DNA of 64,000 nucleotides, taken from Chryseobacterium sp. FH2. GTDB lineage: Bacteria > Bacteroidota > Bacteroidia > Flavobacteriales > Weeksellaceae. Of this stretch, positions 24,474 to 33,402 are shown in pieces; positions within the stretch are counted from its first letter, which is position 1; each line of letters starts with the position of its first letter. Position numbers and translations under genes: made by a program. The stretch is from assembly GCF_001045455.1 (NCBI RefSeq), contig NZ_LFNE01000001.1, positions 516,682-580,681 on the forward strand, read 5' to 3'. The notes under the pieces were generated by a model, which saw nothing but the letters and a program-made list of their open reading frames with translations, had not been told where the DNA came from and did not search any database.

Positions 24474-24860
24474 ATGGATGATAGTTCAGAATTTATTTCT
24501 GCGGTAAGATTATTTAATGGCACCGCTGGCTCAAGTAGTTTTGAAATAGGAAAAATTCCTGTTTTGAAATCGATGAATACCTCTACTTTTTGGGTCAGCA
24601 ATACAACTGAAGAATGGGAAAAGACAGATCATCCTGCTCCGACAAGGCAATATGTTGTGACATTAAAAGGGAAAATCAGATTTAAGGTAAGTGATGGTTC
24701 AACATTTCTTATTGAGCCCGGAATTATTCTTTTAGCTGAAGATGTTGAAGGAAAAGGACATAGTTGGGAAATAGAGGAGGGAGACATATGGGAGAGGCTC
24801 TATATTCCTATTGTCGAAAATGCTGAAAGTTTTTTTATTCCGGTTCGCAATAAAAGATGA
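24474..24860 (+). CDS. Cupin-fold protein of unknown substrate
   Basis: A 128-residue protein predicted as a single cupin beta-barrel: a PTRQYVVTLKGKIRFKVSDGSTFLIEPGIILLAEDVEGKGHSW block contains the two conserved glycine-containing turns (LKGKIRF, IEPGIILLAED) and the GKGHSW motif with the late-strand histidine. Only some metal ligands are evident (one His at the end), so enzymatic activity is uncertain. It begins 1 nt after the L,D-transpeptidase stop, so both are co-transcribed, but a joint role is unclear. A bidirectional hairpin terminates it. Confidence 0.75.
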   Translation: MDDSSEFISAVRLFNGTAGSSSFEIGKIPVLKSMNTSTFWVSNTTEEWEKTDHPAPTRQYVVTLKGKIRFKVSDGSTFLIEPGIILLAEDVEGKGHSWEIEEGDIWERLYIPIVENAESFFIPVRNKR

Positions 24861-24893
24861 TTTAGAATTTAATCTAAATAAATTAACTTCTAA

Positions 24894-24930
24894 AATAAAA
24901 TCAGTCAAAATTATTTTGACTGATTTTATT
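24894..24930. terminator. Bidirectional terminator between cupin gene and fabF
   Basis: A 17-bp perfect stem (AATAAAATCAGTCAAAA and complement) with a TTA loop and T-rich ends on both strands lies between the two convergent genes. Confidence 0.8.
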
Positions 24931-25007
24931 TTTATTCAGGTTTTTCGACTTATTTATCATTCTGACAAACGAAAAAGAATTTAAGTCTATTTTAGAGCTA
25001 GGAAAGA

Positions 25008-26249
25008 TTAACTAAACTTCTTAAAAATCAACGTTGCATTATGGCCTCCGAAGCCAAAAGCATTACTTAACGCGTAAGTGATATCTTTCTCTTTAGCTTC
25101 ACCAAATACAATATTAATATCTTTCGGAATATCTTCATCAATGTTATGAAGATTAATTGTCGGAGGAATAATTCCGTTTTCGATCGCTTTGATGGAAAGA
25201 ATGGCCTCCGCAGCTCCGGCTGCTCCCAACAAATGACCAGTCATAGATTTTGTGGCGCTGATATCAAGGTTTTTATTTCCTTTAAATAATTTATTGATAC
25301 CATTTAACTCAACTAAATCCCCAAGTGGGGTAGAAGTCGCGTGTGGATTTATATAATCAATATCATCTATATTTATTTCAGCCTCACTCAATGCTAATTG
25401 CATTGCCTTGATAGCCCCGACTCCATCAGGATGAGGAGCAGTCATATGATACGCATCAGCTGTCATCGCTGCCCCGACTAATTCTGCATAGATTTTTGCA
25501 CCTCTTGCTTTTGCATGCTCATATTCTTCAAGAATTAAAGCTCCTGCGCCTTCTCCCATGACAAAACCATCTCTGTCAGCATCGTAAGGACGGCTGGCGG
25601 TTGTAAAATCATCATTTCTTGTAGACATCGCTTTCATAATGGAGAATCCGCCGATAGAAGCGGGTGAGATTGCTGCTTCAGAACCCCCGCTCACAATTAC
25701 TTTAGCCTTTCCGAGACGGATATAATTGAAAGCATCCATCAAAGCAGTATTTCCGGTAGCACACGCTGAAATTGTTGTATAATTGATTCCCTGAAGCCCA
25801 AATTTCATGGAAATCATTCCTGAGGCCATATTGGCAATGAACTTTGGAACGAAAAAAGGATTAAAACGGGGATTTCCGTCTCCTTTTGCAAAGTTTGTTA
25901 CTTCACTTTCGAAAGTCCACATTCCGCCCTGTCCTGTTCCCCAAATTACCCCTGTATCAAAGGGATCCATGTTTTCAAGCTCAAGCCCGGAATCTTTAAG
26001 AGCTTCTGCAGATGAATACATTGCATATTGTGTGAAAAGATCACTTTTTTTAATTTCATTATGAGTTAAATAAACTTTTGGGTCAAAATTTTTAACTTCA
26101 CAAGCGAAATGTACTTTAAATTTTTCTGTGTCGAAATGAGTGATTTTAGTGGCCCCACTCATTCCATTAATACTGTTTTGCCAGAATTCGTCCACATTAT
26201 TTCCTAAAGGCGTCACTGCGCCTAATCCTGTAATGACAACTCGTCTCAT
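25008..26249 (-). CDS. fabF: Beta-ketoacyl-ACP synthase II
   Basis: A 413-residue condensing enzyme that elongates acyl-ACP with malonyl-ACP. The Cys-His-His triad is complete: Cys163 in TTISACATGN, the NPHATSTPLGD histidine, and the ATKSMTGHLLGAAG histidine and lysine; the C-terminus ends in SNAFGFGGHNATLIFKK, as in FabF. It is the last gene of a TetR-thiolase-thioesterase-fabF operon, beginning 2 nt after the thioesterase stop. It may be an extra FabF paralogue rather than the housekeeping copy. Confidence 0.92.
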   Translation of the reverse strand: MRRVVITGLGAVTPLGNNVDEFWQNSINGMSGATKITHFDTEKFKVHFACEVKNFDPKVYLTHNEIKKSDLFTQYAMYSSAEALKDSGLELENMDPFDTGVIWGTGQGGMWTFESEVTNFAKGDGNPRFNPFFVPKFIANMASGMISMKFGLQGINYTTISACATGNTALMDAFNYIRLGKAKVIVSGGSEAAISPASIGGFSIMKAMSTRNDDFTTASRPYDADRDGFVMGEGAGALILEEYEHAKARGAKIYAELVGAAMTADAYHMTAPHPDGVGAIKAMQLALSEAEINIDDIDYINPHATSTPLGDLVELNGINKLFKGNKNLDISATKSMTGHLLGAAGAAEAILSIKAIENGIIPPTINLHNIDEDIPKDINIVFGEAKEKDITYALSNAFGFGGHNATLIFKKFS

Positions 26250-26251
26250 AT

Positions 26252-26677
26252 TTAGTGGTTGATTTTAAATAAATTAGAGGTTCCTCTTGCAATAAGACGC
26301 GTTTTATCTGCATTCCATATTTCGCATTGCGCATTCACAAATTGTTTTCCTCTTTTAATGATTTTAGTTTCGGCTACAATATTATCATTTTCTTTTGCAG
26401 TTGAAAAATAATCAATCATATTATTGATGGTTGTTATGAAAGAATTTTCGTTTAATGAAAACATTGTTGCCCCTATAATATCGTCCATAATTGCAGCAGT
26501 TACTCCGCCGTGAAGATTTCCGATGGGATTCAGCCATTCCGGTCTTACTGTATATTGAAATTCCAGCTGACCTTCTTCTACAGCAAGAACAATAGGATTG
26601 AGCCATTTCATAAAAGGAGAGGGTGATTGATCAAATTCTTTTCCGATGAATTGTTTTAATTGTGCTAATCTATCCAT
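26252..26677 (-). CDS. PaaI-type hotdog acyl-CoA thioesterase
   Basis: A 141-residue hotdog-fold protein. The PaaI/YdiI signature appears as NPIGNLHGGVTAAIMDDIIGATMF: an Asn-Leu-His-Gly-Gly active-site loop followed by the acidic residue on the helix. It likely hydrolyses a short or medium acyl-CoA or aryl-CoA. ATG 26677 is chosen, since longer frames lack a plausible start before the preceding gene end. It lies 11 nt after the thiolase and directly before fabF. Confidence 0.82.
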   Translation of the reverse strand: MDRLAQLKQFIGKEFDQSPSPFMKWLNPIVLAVEEGQLEFQYTVRPEWLNPIGNLHGGVTAAIMDDIIGATMFSLNENSFITTINNMIDYFSTAKENDNIVAETKIIKRGKQFVNAQCEIWNADKTRLIARGTSNLFKINH

Positions 26678-26688
26678 ACTTTCAATTT

Positions 26689-27957
26689 TTATTTTTCTAA
26701 AATCATTGTTATCCCTTGCCCACGGGCGGCACAAATTGAAATAAATCCTTTTCCGCTTCCTTTTTCGTTTAAAAGTTTTGCTAAAGTTCCTATAATTCTT
26801 CCGCCTGTTGCTGCGAATGGGTGTGCCGCAGCGAGACTTCCGCCTTTTACATTGAGTCTGCTCCGATCGATTTTTCCCAAGGCTTTTTCCAACCCGAATT
26901 TTTTTGCCAAATCATCACTTTCCCAGATTTTTAAGGTTGCTAAAACCTGTGCTGCAAACGCTTCATGAATCTCATAATACTCAAATTCTTCCAAACTTAC
27001 TCCCGCTTTTTTTAGCATTCTCTCAGCTGCAAAAACGGGAGCAAGTAACAAGTTTTGTTTATTTTCAACATATTCAATTCCTGCTACTTCCGAAAATGTG
27101 ATATATGCTAAAACCGGAAGGTTATTTGCTTTTGCCCATTCTTCGCTTGCTAATAAGACTGCAGAAGCTCCATCGGTAAAGGGGGTTGAGTTTCCTGCTG
27201 TTAATGTGCCATTTTGTTTATCGAAAGCTGGTTTCAGCGTAGCCAATTTCTCCAGGTTTGTATCGCGACGGAGATTGTTATCTGTATTTAAACCAAAAGC
27301 AGGAGTAATCATGTCATTGAAAAATCCCTCATCGTAGGCTTTTGCCATATTTTGATGACTTTTAAAAGCTAATTCATCCTGTTCTTCACGGGAAATCTGA
27401 TAATGTTTTGCAGTAATTTCTGTATGCTCGCCCATTACCAGGCCTGTTTTTGGTTCCTGACCTTTGTAGGGAATCGGCATCCAGTCTTTCAGTTTTGGAT
27501 TTAGTAATTGTTTGATTTTTCCAAAAACAGATTTTTCTTTATTGGCCTTTAATAATGCTTTTCTCAGCCTTGGTGAAGATTCAAAGGGAATATTACTCAT
27601 GGCTTCCACACCACATGCAATTCCGCTTTCAATTTGTCCTAAAGCAATTTTATTTCCTATGTAAATAGCGGCTTCAATCCCTGTATCACACGCCTGTTGC
27701 AAATCACATGCAGGAGTAGCAGGATCGAGAGAAGTCTCCATTACGGATTCTCTGATGAGGTTGCTTTCAGAAATATGTTTTATTACTGCTCCTCCGGCAA
27801 CTTCACCAAGAAGTTTTCCTTTAAGATGATAACGATTGATTAAGCCATCCAAAGCCGAAACCAGCAGATCCTGATTTCCTTTGTCTGTATAGGCTGTGTT
27901 GATCCTGGCAAACGGAATTCTGTTGTACCCTACAATTGCCACTTTTTTTGTTTCCAT
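26689..27957 (-). CDS. Acetyl-CoA C-acyltransferase (thiolase, FadI/FadA-like)
   Basis: A 422-residue thiolase. The acylation Cys90 lies in CDLQQACDTG, the second block is HEAFAAQVLATL, and the C-terminal CAARGQG supplies the second cysteine; GGSLAAAHPFAATGGR provides the conserved histidine. The length and the FESSPRLRKALLKANKEKSVFGKIKQLL insertion fit the FadI-type subfamily. It catalyses thiolytic cleavage (beta-oxidation) or Claisen condensation. It follows the TetR gene by 10 nt, indicating control by that regulator. Confidence 0.9.
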   Translation of the reverse strand: METKKVAIVGYNRIPFARINTAYTDKGNQDLLVSALDGLINRYHLKGKLLGEVAGGAVIKHISESNLIRESVMETSLDPATPACDLQQACDTGIEAAIYIGNKIALGQIESGIACGVEAMSNIPFESSPRLRKALLKANKEKSVFGKIKQLLNPKLKDWMPIPYKGQEPKTGLVMGEHTEITAKHYQISREEQDELAFKSHQNMAKAYDEGFFNDMITPAFGLNTDNNLRRDTNLEKLATLKPAFDKQNGTLTAGNSTPFTDGASAVLLASEEWAKANNLPVLAYITFSEVAGIEYVENKQNLLLAPVFAAERMLKKAGVSLEEFEYYEIHEAFAAQVLATLKIWESDDLAKKFGLEKALGKIDRSRLNVKGGSLAAAHPFAATGGRIIGTLAKLLNEKGSGKGFISICAARGQGITMILEK

Positions 27958-27967
27958 ATCGTGAAGT

Positions 27968-28573
27968 TTATGATGGGAGGTTTTTTAATTCCTTATCAAT
28001 TATTAATAATATTCTGTCTAATGCGAGGTTTAGGTATTTTTCGTCGCCTGTCGTTTTGGAAAGTAAAATTCCGCCTTCAACAATCATGATAAATAAAGAA
28101 CCCAATTCTTCTGCGTTGATATCTTGATGAATCTCACCGTTTTCCTGACCCTGAGTAATTACTTCGGTTATATTTTTTATCCAGCTTTCAAAAGATTTAG
28201 TGACCTGCTTTTTCAGAGTTGGGAAAGTATCATCTGCCTCAGTTGCGGCATTCATTAAAGGGCATCCTCCGTTTTCAAACACGGCTTTCCAACTTTTACG
28301 ATAAAAATTAATAAAAGCATTTAATTTCTCGATGGTCGTCGGAAACTCATCGCCCAGCGAATGGGACATGCTTTTGCCAAGCAAACCTGCATTGTATTTA
28401 TAAACCTCAAGCGCTACTTCATCTTTATTTTCAAAATTTCCATAAATGCTTCCCTTCGTCAAGCCGGTCGCTTCTGTAATGTCAGAAAGTGACGTGGCAG
28501 TATAGCCTTTAGTATTAAACAAAAACGCCGTCTTCTCAATAATGAATTTCTTTGTCTTTTCTGCTTTTGACAT
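27968..28573 (-). CDS. TetR/AcrR family transcriptional regulator
   Basis: A 201-residue repressor. The N-terminal DNA-binding domain (about 5-55) has the TetR helix-turn-helix: TATSLSDITEATGLTKGSIYGNFENKDEV. The C-terminal ~140 residues form the all-helical ligand domain. ATG 28573 is chosen over 28603, because upstream codons run into the -7 element. It is the first gene of the thiolase/thioesterase/fabF operon and is preceded by a perfect palindrome, so it probably autoregulates. The ligand is likely an acyl-CoA or lipid signal (inference). Confidence 0.9.
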   Translation of the reverse strand: MSKAEKTKKFIIEKTAFLFNTKGYTATSLSDITEATGLTKGSIYGNFENKDEVALEVYKYNAGLLGKSMSHSLGDEFPTTIEKLNAFINFYRKSWKAVFENGGCPLMNAATEADDTFPTLKKQVTKSFESWIKNITEVITQGQENGEIHQDINAEELGSLFIMIVEGGILLSKTTGDEKYLNLALDRILLIIDKELKNLPS

Positions 28574-28592
28574 TTTCCAATTTATTACCCCG

Positions 28593-28600
28593 CAAATATA
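28593..28600 (-). promoter_or_regulatory. Candidate -7 element of the TetR operon
   Basis: On the minus strand TATATTTG matches TAnnTTTG; it is adjacent to the operator palindrome at 28603-28626. A second overlapping candidate (TATTTTTG) lies at 28601-28608. Confidence 0.45.
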
Positions 28601-28602
28601 CA

Positions 28603-28626
28603 AAAATATACCAATCGGTATATTTT
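28603..28626. promoter_or_regulatory. Palindromic TetR-type operator
   Basis: Perfect 10-bp arms AAAATATACC and GGTATATTTT around AATC; core TATACCAATCGGTATA. It overlaps the promoter of the TetR operon, as expected for autorepression. Confidence 0.7.
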
Positions 28627-28701
28627 ATTTAAAATTAAATTCCGGGGTTTTGAATGAACCTAACTTTAAAACTTCTAATTACTAAGGCTTTATTTTAAGT
28701 G

Positions 28702-28723
28702 AAAAAACGGGCTTTAGCCCGTT
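28702..28723 (-). terminator. Terminator of the OsmC-like gene
   Basis: AAACGGGCT/AGCCCGTTT stem with a 2-4 nt loop; on the minus strand it is followed by a run of T. It lies about 90 nt after the osmC-like stop. The other parts of 28627-28815 hold no recognisable feature. Confidence 0.7.
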
Positions 28724-28815
28724 TCTATTGATATTGAAATTAAGATTTTCAAGTAAATACCGTACAAAGTGGACTTAATATTCTTAGCTTCTAATTAAAA
28801 TCTTAATGTTTCAAA

Positions 28816-29235
28816 TTAATTGACCAAAGTAGTTTCCAAAGTAATTTCGAAGTTGAAAGCTGCACTTACAGGACATCCTTCTTCAGCGATTTTTGCATAT
28901 TTTTGAAATTCTTCTTCTGAAATTCCCGGAACTTTTGCCGTTAAAGTTAATTCGGATTTTGTTATTTTCCCGATATTAGGGTCTAAAGTGATAACCGATT
29001 CTGTAGTCAATTCTTCTGGAGTATAACCTGCTTGAGAAAGTTCCGCACTTAATTTCATTGTGAAACACCCTGCATGAGCAGCAGCTAATAATTCTTCCGG
29101 GTTTGTCCCGACTCCATCCGCAAAACGGCTGTTAAAAGAATATTGAGTTTGGTTTAATGTTGTGCTTTGAGTAGTGATATGTCCGTTTCCTTCTTTGATG
29201 GTACCGTTCCAAACGGCTGTTGCGTTACGTTTCAT
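28816..29235 (-). CDS. OsmC/Ohr family peroxiredoxin-like protein
   Basis: A 139-residue OsmC-type protein. Two redox cysteines are visible, Cys57 in AAAHAGCFTMKL and Cys120 in AEEGCPVSAAF, the spacing and context of the OsmC family, which reduces organic hydroperoxides. The TNPEELLAAAHAGCF motif precedes the first. It is transcribed alone, with a TACCTTTG element at 29277-29284 (minus strand) upstream and a terminator downstream. The AraC regulator upstream on the same strand may control it, though separate promoters are possible. Confidence 0.9.
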   Translation of the reverse strand: MKRNATAVWNGTIKEGNGHITTQSTTLNQTQYSFNSRFADGVGTNPEELLAAAHAGCFTMKLSAELSQAGYTPEELTTESVITLDPNIGKITKSELTLTAKVPGISEEEFQKYAKIAEEGCPVSAAFNFEITLETTLVN

Positions 29236-29276
29236 AATGTTTGTTTTTGTTTAATATTAATTGATTTTTGATGTTA

Positions 29277-29284
29277 CAAAGGTA
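29277..29284 (-). promoter_or_regulatory. Candidate -7 element for the OsmC-like gene
   Basis: TACCTTTG on the minus strand matches TAnnTTTG, 41 nt upstream of the ATG. No -33 TTG was seen. Confidence 0.4.
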
Positions 29285-29320
29285 TATTGGAAATTCATCA
29301 GGATAAATACACAAATCGAC

Positions 29321-30193
29321 TTAAATATTGTACTTTTTTCCCGAAGTGTAATTTTTCTTGAAATTTATAGGTGTGCTTCCAGTTTTATGGGTAAAAAGCC
29401 GGTTGAAATAAGCGGGATCTTCATATCCTAAATCATATGCGATTTCTTTGACAGGTTTATCTGTATAAAATAAAAGTCTTTTGGCTTCCAGTAAAATCCT
29501 ATTAATAATAAACTGGTTCGGAGATTCAAGATGTAAACTTTTGAATTTATGAGTCAAGGTTTTAGGAGCAATATGAAGAAGCTCTGCATAATCGGCAACA
29601 TTGTGCTTTTCCCTGAAATGAATTTCTAAATATCGGCTGAAATCTCGGAAAATATCCAATTCATTACTTGGAATTTTTATATTGTCATTATTCAAATTTT
29701 GTTTTTTCCATCTCCTTGTCGCGCGGATGATGATTTGTTTCAGATAGGTTCTGATCATTTCTTCGCTAGAAGACTCTTTCCATTCAAGCTCTTCTTTTAT
29801 ATTTTCAAACAAATTTTTAATGATGATTGCTTCGGAAGCATCCAATTCTACCTTTGGAATTTCAAAAATATTATGAAAAAGAAGTCCGTCACAGGCAACT
29901 TCTTTGTCGTGAATCTGGATACAATAAAAATCTCTGTTGTAGTAAATAATGGAAGCATTGTCTGAACTTCCGTTTTTGATATTTACATATTGATAAGTGG
30001 CAAAAAATAGAGTAGGAGCTTTTGTTTCGTAATGGTTAAAATCTACCGTAAGATTGTAATTTTCAGGAACTAATAAGATTTTAATATACGGACGGAATTT
30101 TGTCTGGTCAATAGTGTTGAGGTTGTCATTAGAAAAAATATTCAACCCGAATTTTTTGTAATTGTCCTCAAAGATAAAATCCTGTAACGCCAT
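29321..30193 (-). CDS. AraC family transcriptional regulator
   Basis: A 290-residue regulator. The N-terminal part (1-150) is a beta-rich sensor domain without a recognised ligand motif; the C-terminal ~105 residues hold the two AraC HTH motifs, the second as KPVKEIAYDLGYEDPAYFNRLFTHKTGSTPINFK, a standard signature. It ends with a basic tail. It lies upstream of the OsmC-like gene on the same strand with an 85-nt gap, so it could regulate that gene. No effector is evident. Confidence 0.85.
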   Translation of the reverse strand: MALQDFIFEDNYKKFGLNIFSNDNLNTIDQTKFRPYIKILLVPENYNLTVDFNHYETKAPTLFFATYQYVNIKNGSSDNASIIYYNRDFYCIQIHDKEVACDGLLFHNIFEIPKVELDASEAIIIKNLFENIKEELEWKESSSEEMIRTYLKQIIIRATRRWKKQNLNNDNIKIPSNELDIFRDFSRYLEIHFREKHNVADYAELLHIAPKTLTHKFKSLHLESPNQFIINRILLEAKRLLFYTDKPVKEIAYDLGYEDPAYFNRLFTHKTGSTPINFKKNYTSGKKYNI

Positions 30194-30282
30194 ATTTTTA
30201 CTTTACAATAAAGATACAAAAAAGCATGGCTTCATAAAATTAAATTATTGAAACCATGCCTGTATTTTTGATTCGGATTGGA

Positions 30283-32952
30283 TTAAAAAGTCACATCCAG
30301 ACCAATATAAAAGTTGGCTTTCATAATGGGGGCGTAGACCATTCCACCGTCAAAATAATTTCCAAAAGGGTTTGTAAAATCTACAATCGCGTTTTTCTGA
30401 TAGTAAGAATTTAGGTTTTCACCACCCAGATACGCTCTGAGATTTTTATTGAAGTTTCTTGAAATCTGGGCATTCAAAATGGCGTACGGTTCTGAGTAAG
30501 TTGGTAGCTGTAATTCTTTAGGATTTGTTGAGGTATCGGGAAATCTTTGCTTCCCAACCCAATTCAGGGTTGTATCAAAACTCCAGAATCCGCCTTTATC
30601 ATTCTTGTCTGTTGAATAGGCTAAATTCACAAAACCTCTGTGTTTCGCTATAAAGGGAACTTCTCGTCTCCCTCCAAGATAATCAGTCTGAACATCGTAA
30701 TATTTATAAGCCAGTCTTACCTCAAAATTCTTGAAAGGTGTAAAATCCCATTGTGTCTGAAAAGAGTTGGCGAAAGATTTTCCGTCCAAATTATAGAAAG
30801 TCAGTTGTTGAGGTGAGCGGTCTAAATCCACTAAAACCTGATCTTGGAAATCTGTTCTAAAAAAGTCTGCAGTAATCGTAGATTTTCTTCCGAAAATATT
30901 AAATTCCTGTTGTAAACTTGCTCCATAATTCCATGCAATTTCAGGTTTTAAACCGTAAATATTTCCGCTATTTTGTAAGATTTGAATCGAACGGTTTGAT
31001 GCAAAATACTGTTGGTTTTCTGCAAAAACATTTGCTGTTCTGAAACCTCTTCCCGCAGAGACCCTCAAAATAGTTTGAGGAGTAAAATCATATTTAAAAT
31101 TCAATCTTGGCGTGAATTGCGTTCCTGCCAAATTATGGAAATCAACTCTTGCTCCCGCAACTAAAGTATATTTCACACCAGTCAAAGTATATTCTGCAAA
31201 GGCTCCCGGAACAATTTCGTTTCGTTTAAAAATATCAATTAAATATTTTTCTTCATAACCGTCATACATGAAGCTTGCTCCGGCTTTATATTTATGATTG
31301 GTATTTCCTAAAATACTTTCAAAAATCAAGTTTGAATAATACGTATGCTGTTTTCCGGAATAATTTCTTAACCCAAAGAAACTGTCCTGCTGGTGATAAA
31401 CATATTGATTCATCCAGCCTAAACTTTGATACGGCTTTCCTTTAAAGACATAACCCGTTTTGTTCCAAACCTGAAATCTCGAAATATCAATTCCGACTCC
31501 GTAAGCGGTTTGTTCGTCTTGATCTAAACTTTTGTCAAAGGCAGTTTGTCCTGCGGTTCTATTGTCTTTAATGAAATTAATTCCGAAGTGTGAGCCAAAA
31601 CCTGACTTCTCCAAATCATTATAATTCAACAAATAAGCTGCATTTATTTGTGTTCCTTTCGGCCTGTCCAAAAAGCCATCATTATTCATATCCGTATTAC
31701 CGAAAGTTCCGTTTCCGTGAAGCAGAAAAGTCTGTGACCATTTTTCGTTAATGGGTGAAACGCTCGTTATATTGGCTTCCGCTCTTCCATTAAAATCAGA
31801 AAATAAATTCAGTGAAGTTTCGGGGGTCTTTGCATTTTTTAGAAGCTCCGTATTGATTTGACCTGTAATACTTTCGTAACCGTTTGTTACTGTGCTTCCG
31901 CCTTTTGTTAACTGAATGCTTTCAATCCATCTTCCGGGAATGAAACTCAATCCGTAAGCCGAAGCCAGCCCTCTGATTTCAGGTAACAATTCTTTCGTTA
32001 AGCTCGTATATTTTTGGTCTAAACCTAACATTTTCAGTTGCTTCGTTCCTGTCACCGCATTGCTGAAAGAAACATCCACAGTTGCATTAGTTTCAAAACT
32101 TTCGGATAAATTACAACAAGCTGCTTTTAATAATTCTTTTTTGTCAATATTAAAAACCAATCCTGCTTCTTTTTTGTTTAGAGAGGTTGCTGCTTTTGAT
32201 CCTGTTACAGTAACACCTTCAATATGTTTTTCATTTGAAGAATTATGGTCGTTGTGATTGGCGTGTTCAGAAGTTGTTGCTTCTACAGCATGAACCTTTG
32301 GATTTGCTTCTCCAAAGGGAATTTCTCTGTCGTAAAGACAACATGCAGGCAGATTTTTATAAATATTGTCATTAGATTTATACTTTTCATTGTCATGACC
32401 AACGTCTGCAATTTTCTTTAAAATTTTATCTGAGGAAGTCTTTTTCGAGTCAAAACTTAAAATAACCATTTGCTTTTCTGCGTTCCACTCTGCTGAGTCT
32501 GCTCCAGCATCTTTGGCTGCTTTTTCAATTCTGGCTTTGCAGGATTCACAATTTCCTTTTACATAAAATTCATTTTCTTTTTTTAAGTAATGTTCATGAT
32601 TTTCAGTAGCATTAGACTGTAAATCTCTATTGTAATGACAGCATCCGGGAAGTGCTTCGTAGGTTGCATCGGTTGTTTTAAATTTTTCATTGTCATGACC
32701 GGCTTCAGCTACTTTTTTTAAGATATCATCTGTAGAAATGTTATTGTCTGTTTCTACAGTTAGAGTCTGTAAATCAATAGAATATATAGCCGTTTTCGCT
32801 CCTGCTTTTTTGGCTGTGGTTTCAATTCTTTCTTTACACATATCGCAGTTTCCTTTTACTTTAAACTGGTTTTTAGAAAGATTTTGAGCAAGAATAAATT
32901 GTGCAAATAATAAGAATACACCAAGAATAATCCTGGAAATATATAATTTCAT
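30283..32952 (-). CDS. TonB-dependent receptor with two N-terminal HMA metal-binding domains
   Basis: An 889-residue outer-membrane receptor. After a signal peptide (1-22), two heavy-metal-associated (HMA) domains follow, each with GNCxxC: Cys36/Cys39 and Cys135/Cys138. Each ends in a CC motif (LPGCCHYNRD, LPACCLYDRE). A His/Asn-rich linker (about 225-245) joins a TonB plug (about 245-385, with KKELLKAACCNLSESF) and a C-terminal beta-barrel ending in an aromatic VTF. The domain fusion points to copper or another soft metal rather than siderophores. It is last in an operon with two Cys-rich exported proteins. Confidence 0.85.
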   Translation of the reverse strand: MKLYISRIILGVFLLFAQFILAQNLSKNQFKVKGNCDMCKERIETTAKKAGAKTAIYSIDLQTLTVETDNNISTDDILKKVAEAGHDNEKFKTTDATYEALPGCCHYNRDLQSNATENHEHYLKKENEFYVKGNCESCKARIEKAAKDAGADSAEWNAEKQMVILSFDSKKTSSDKILKKIADVGHDNEKYKSNDNIYKNLPACCLYDREIPFGEANPKVHAVEATTSEHANHNDHNSSNEKHIEGVTVTGSKAATSLNKKEAGLVFNIDKKELLKAACCNLSESFETNATVDVSFSNAVTGTKQLKMLGLDQKYTSLTKELLPEIRGLASAYGLSFIPGRWIESIQLTKGGSTVTNGYESITGQINTELLKNAKTPETSLNLFSDFNGRAEANITSVSPINEKWSQTFLLHGNGTFGNTDMNNDGFLDRPKGTQINAAYLLNYNDLEKSGFGSHFGINFIKDNRTAGQTAFDKSLDQDEQTAYGVGIDISRFQVWNKTGYVFKGKPYQSLGWMNQYVYHQQDSFFGLRNYSGKQHTYYSNLIFESILGNTNHKYKAGASFMYDGYEEKYLIDIFKRNEIVPGAFAEYTLTGVKYTLVAGARVDFHNLAGTQFTPRLNFKYDFTPQTILRVSAGRGFRTANVFAENQQYFASNRSIQILQNSGNIYGLKPEIAWNYGASLQQEFNIFGRKSTITADFFRTDFQDQVLVDLDRSPQQLTFYNLDGKSFANSFQTQWDFTPFKNFEVRLAYKYYDVQTDYLGGRREVPFIAKHRGFVNLAYSTDKNDKGGFWSFDTTLNWVGKQRFPDTSTNPKELQLPTYSEPYAILNAQISRNFNKNLRAYLGGENLNSYYQKNAIVDFTNPFGNYFDGGMVYAPIMKANFYIGLDVTF

Positions 32953-33015
32953 TTTGTTTAAAATTTAGATTAATGGTAAAGCGGTTCATTAACTTTTTAA
33001 TGAACTCAAACGTAA

Positions 33016-33384
33016 TTAACCTATTTTCGGCGGTTGCCAGATTTCTTTTAAACTGTCTGAAATATGAGGATCTGAATACTCGAATTGTAAATTTTTATTT
33101 GCTTTGTAATAAGAAAATTCTAAATACAGGCTTTTAGAAAATGGTGTTTCTATAAAAGTGTAACAAACAATACATGTAGAACAACAGTCATCATGGCAAG
33201 AAGATTTCTGTTCCTTATTGTGATTGTTTTCTTTAGAATGTTCTTTGTGATCGTTTTTGCAACAATCCATTTTTGAGTCACTTTTGCAGCACGTTTCCTT
33301 TAAAACGTCAAAATAGAAATTGTCTTTAGGAATTAAGAAAACTCCTAAACAGAAAATAATGGTTATGATCTGAAATAATTTCAC
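33016..33384 (-). CDS. Exported Cys/His-rich small protein (metal-handling candidate)
   Basis: A 122-residue protein with an N-terminal hydrophobic segment (residues 1-20), then a cluster of CC and HxxxH motifs (ETCCKSDSKMDCCKNDHKEH, then CHDDCCSTCIVC) in residues 31-74, and a C-terminus ending in WQPPKIG. It resembles the small Bacteroidota proteins with HYC, CC and PP motifs (family naming not verified). Likely a periplasmic metal carrier or sensor. It lies 63 nt before the HMA-TonB gene and 18 nt after the NPPHG lipoprotein gene. Confidence 0.8.
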   Translation of the reverse strand: MKLFQIITIIFCLGVFLIPKDNFYFDVLKETCCKSDSKMDCCKNDHKEHSKENNHNKEQKSSCHDDCCSTCIVCYTFIETPFSKSLYLEFSYYKANKNLQFEYSDPHISDSLKEIWQPPKIG

Positions 33385-33402
33385 GGCTGCAAAATTACAA
33401 AA

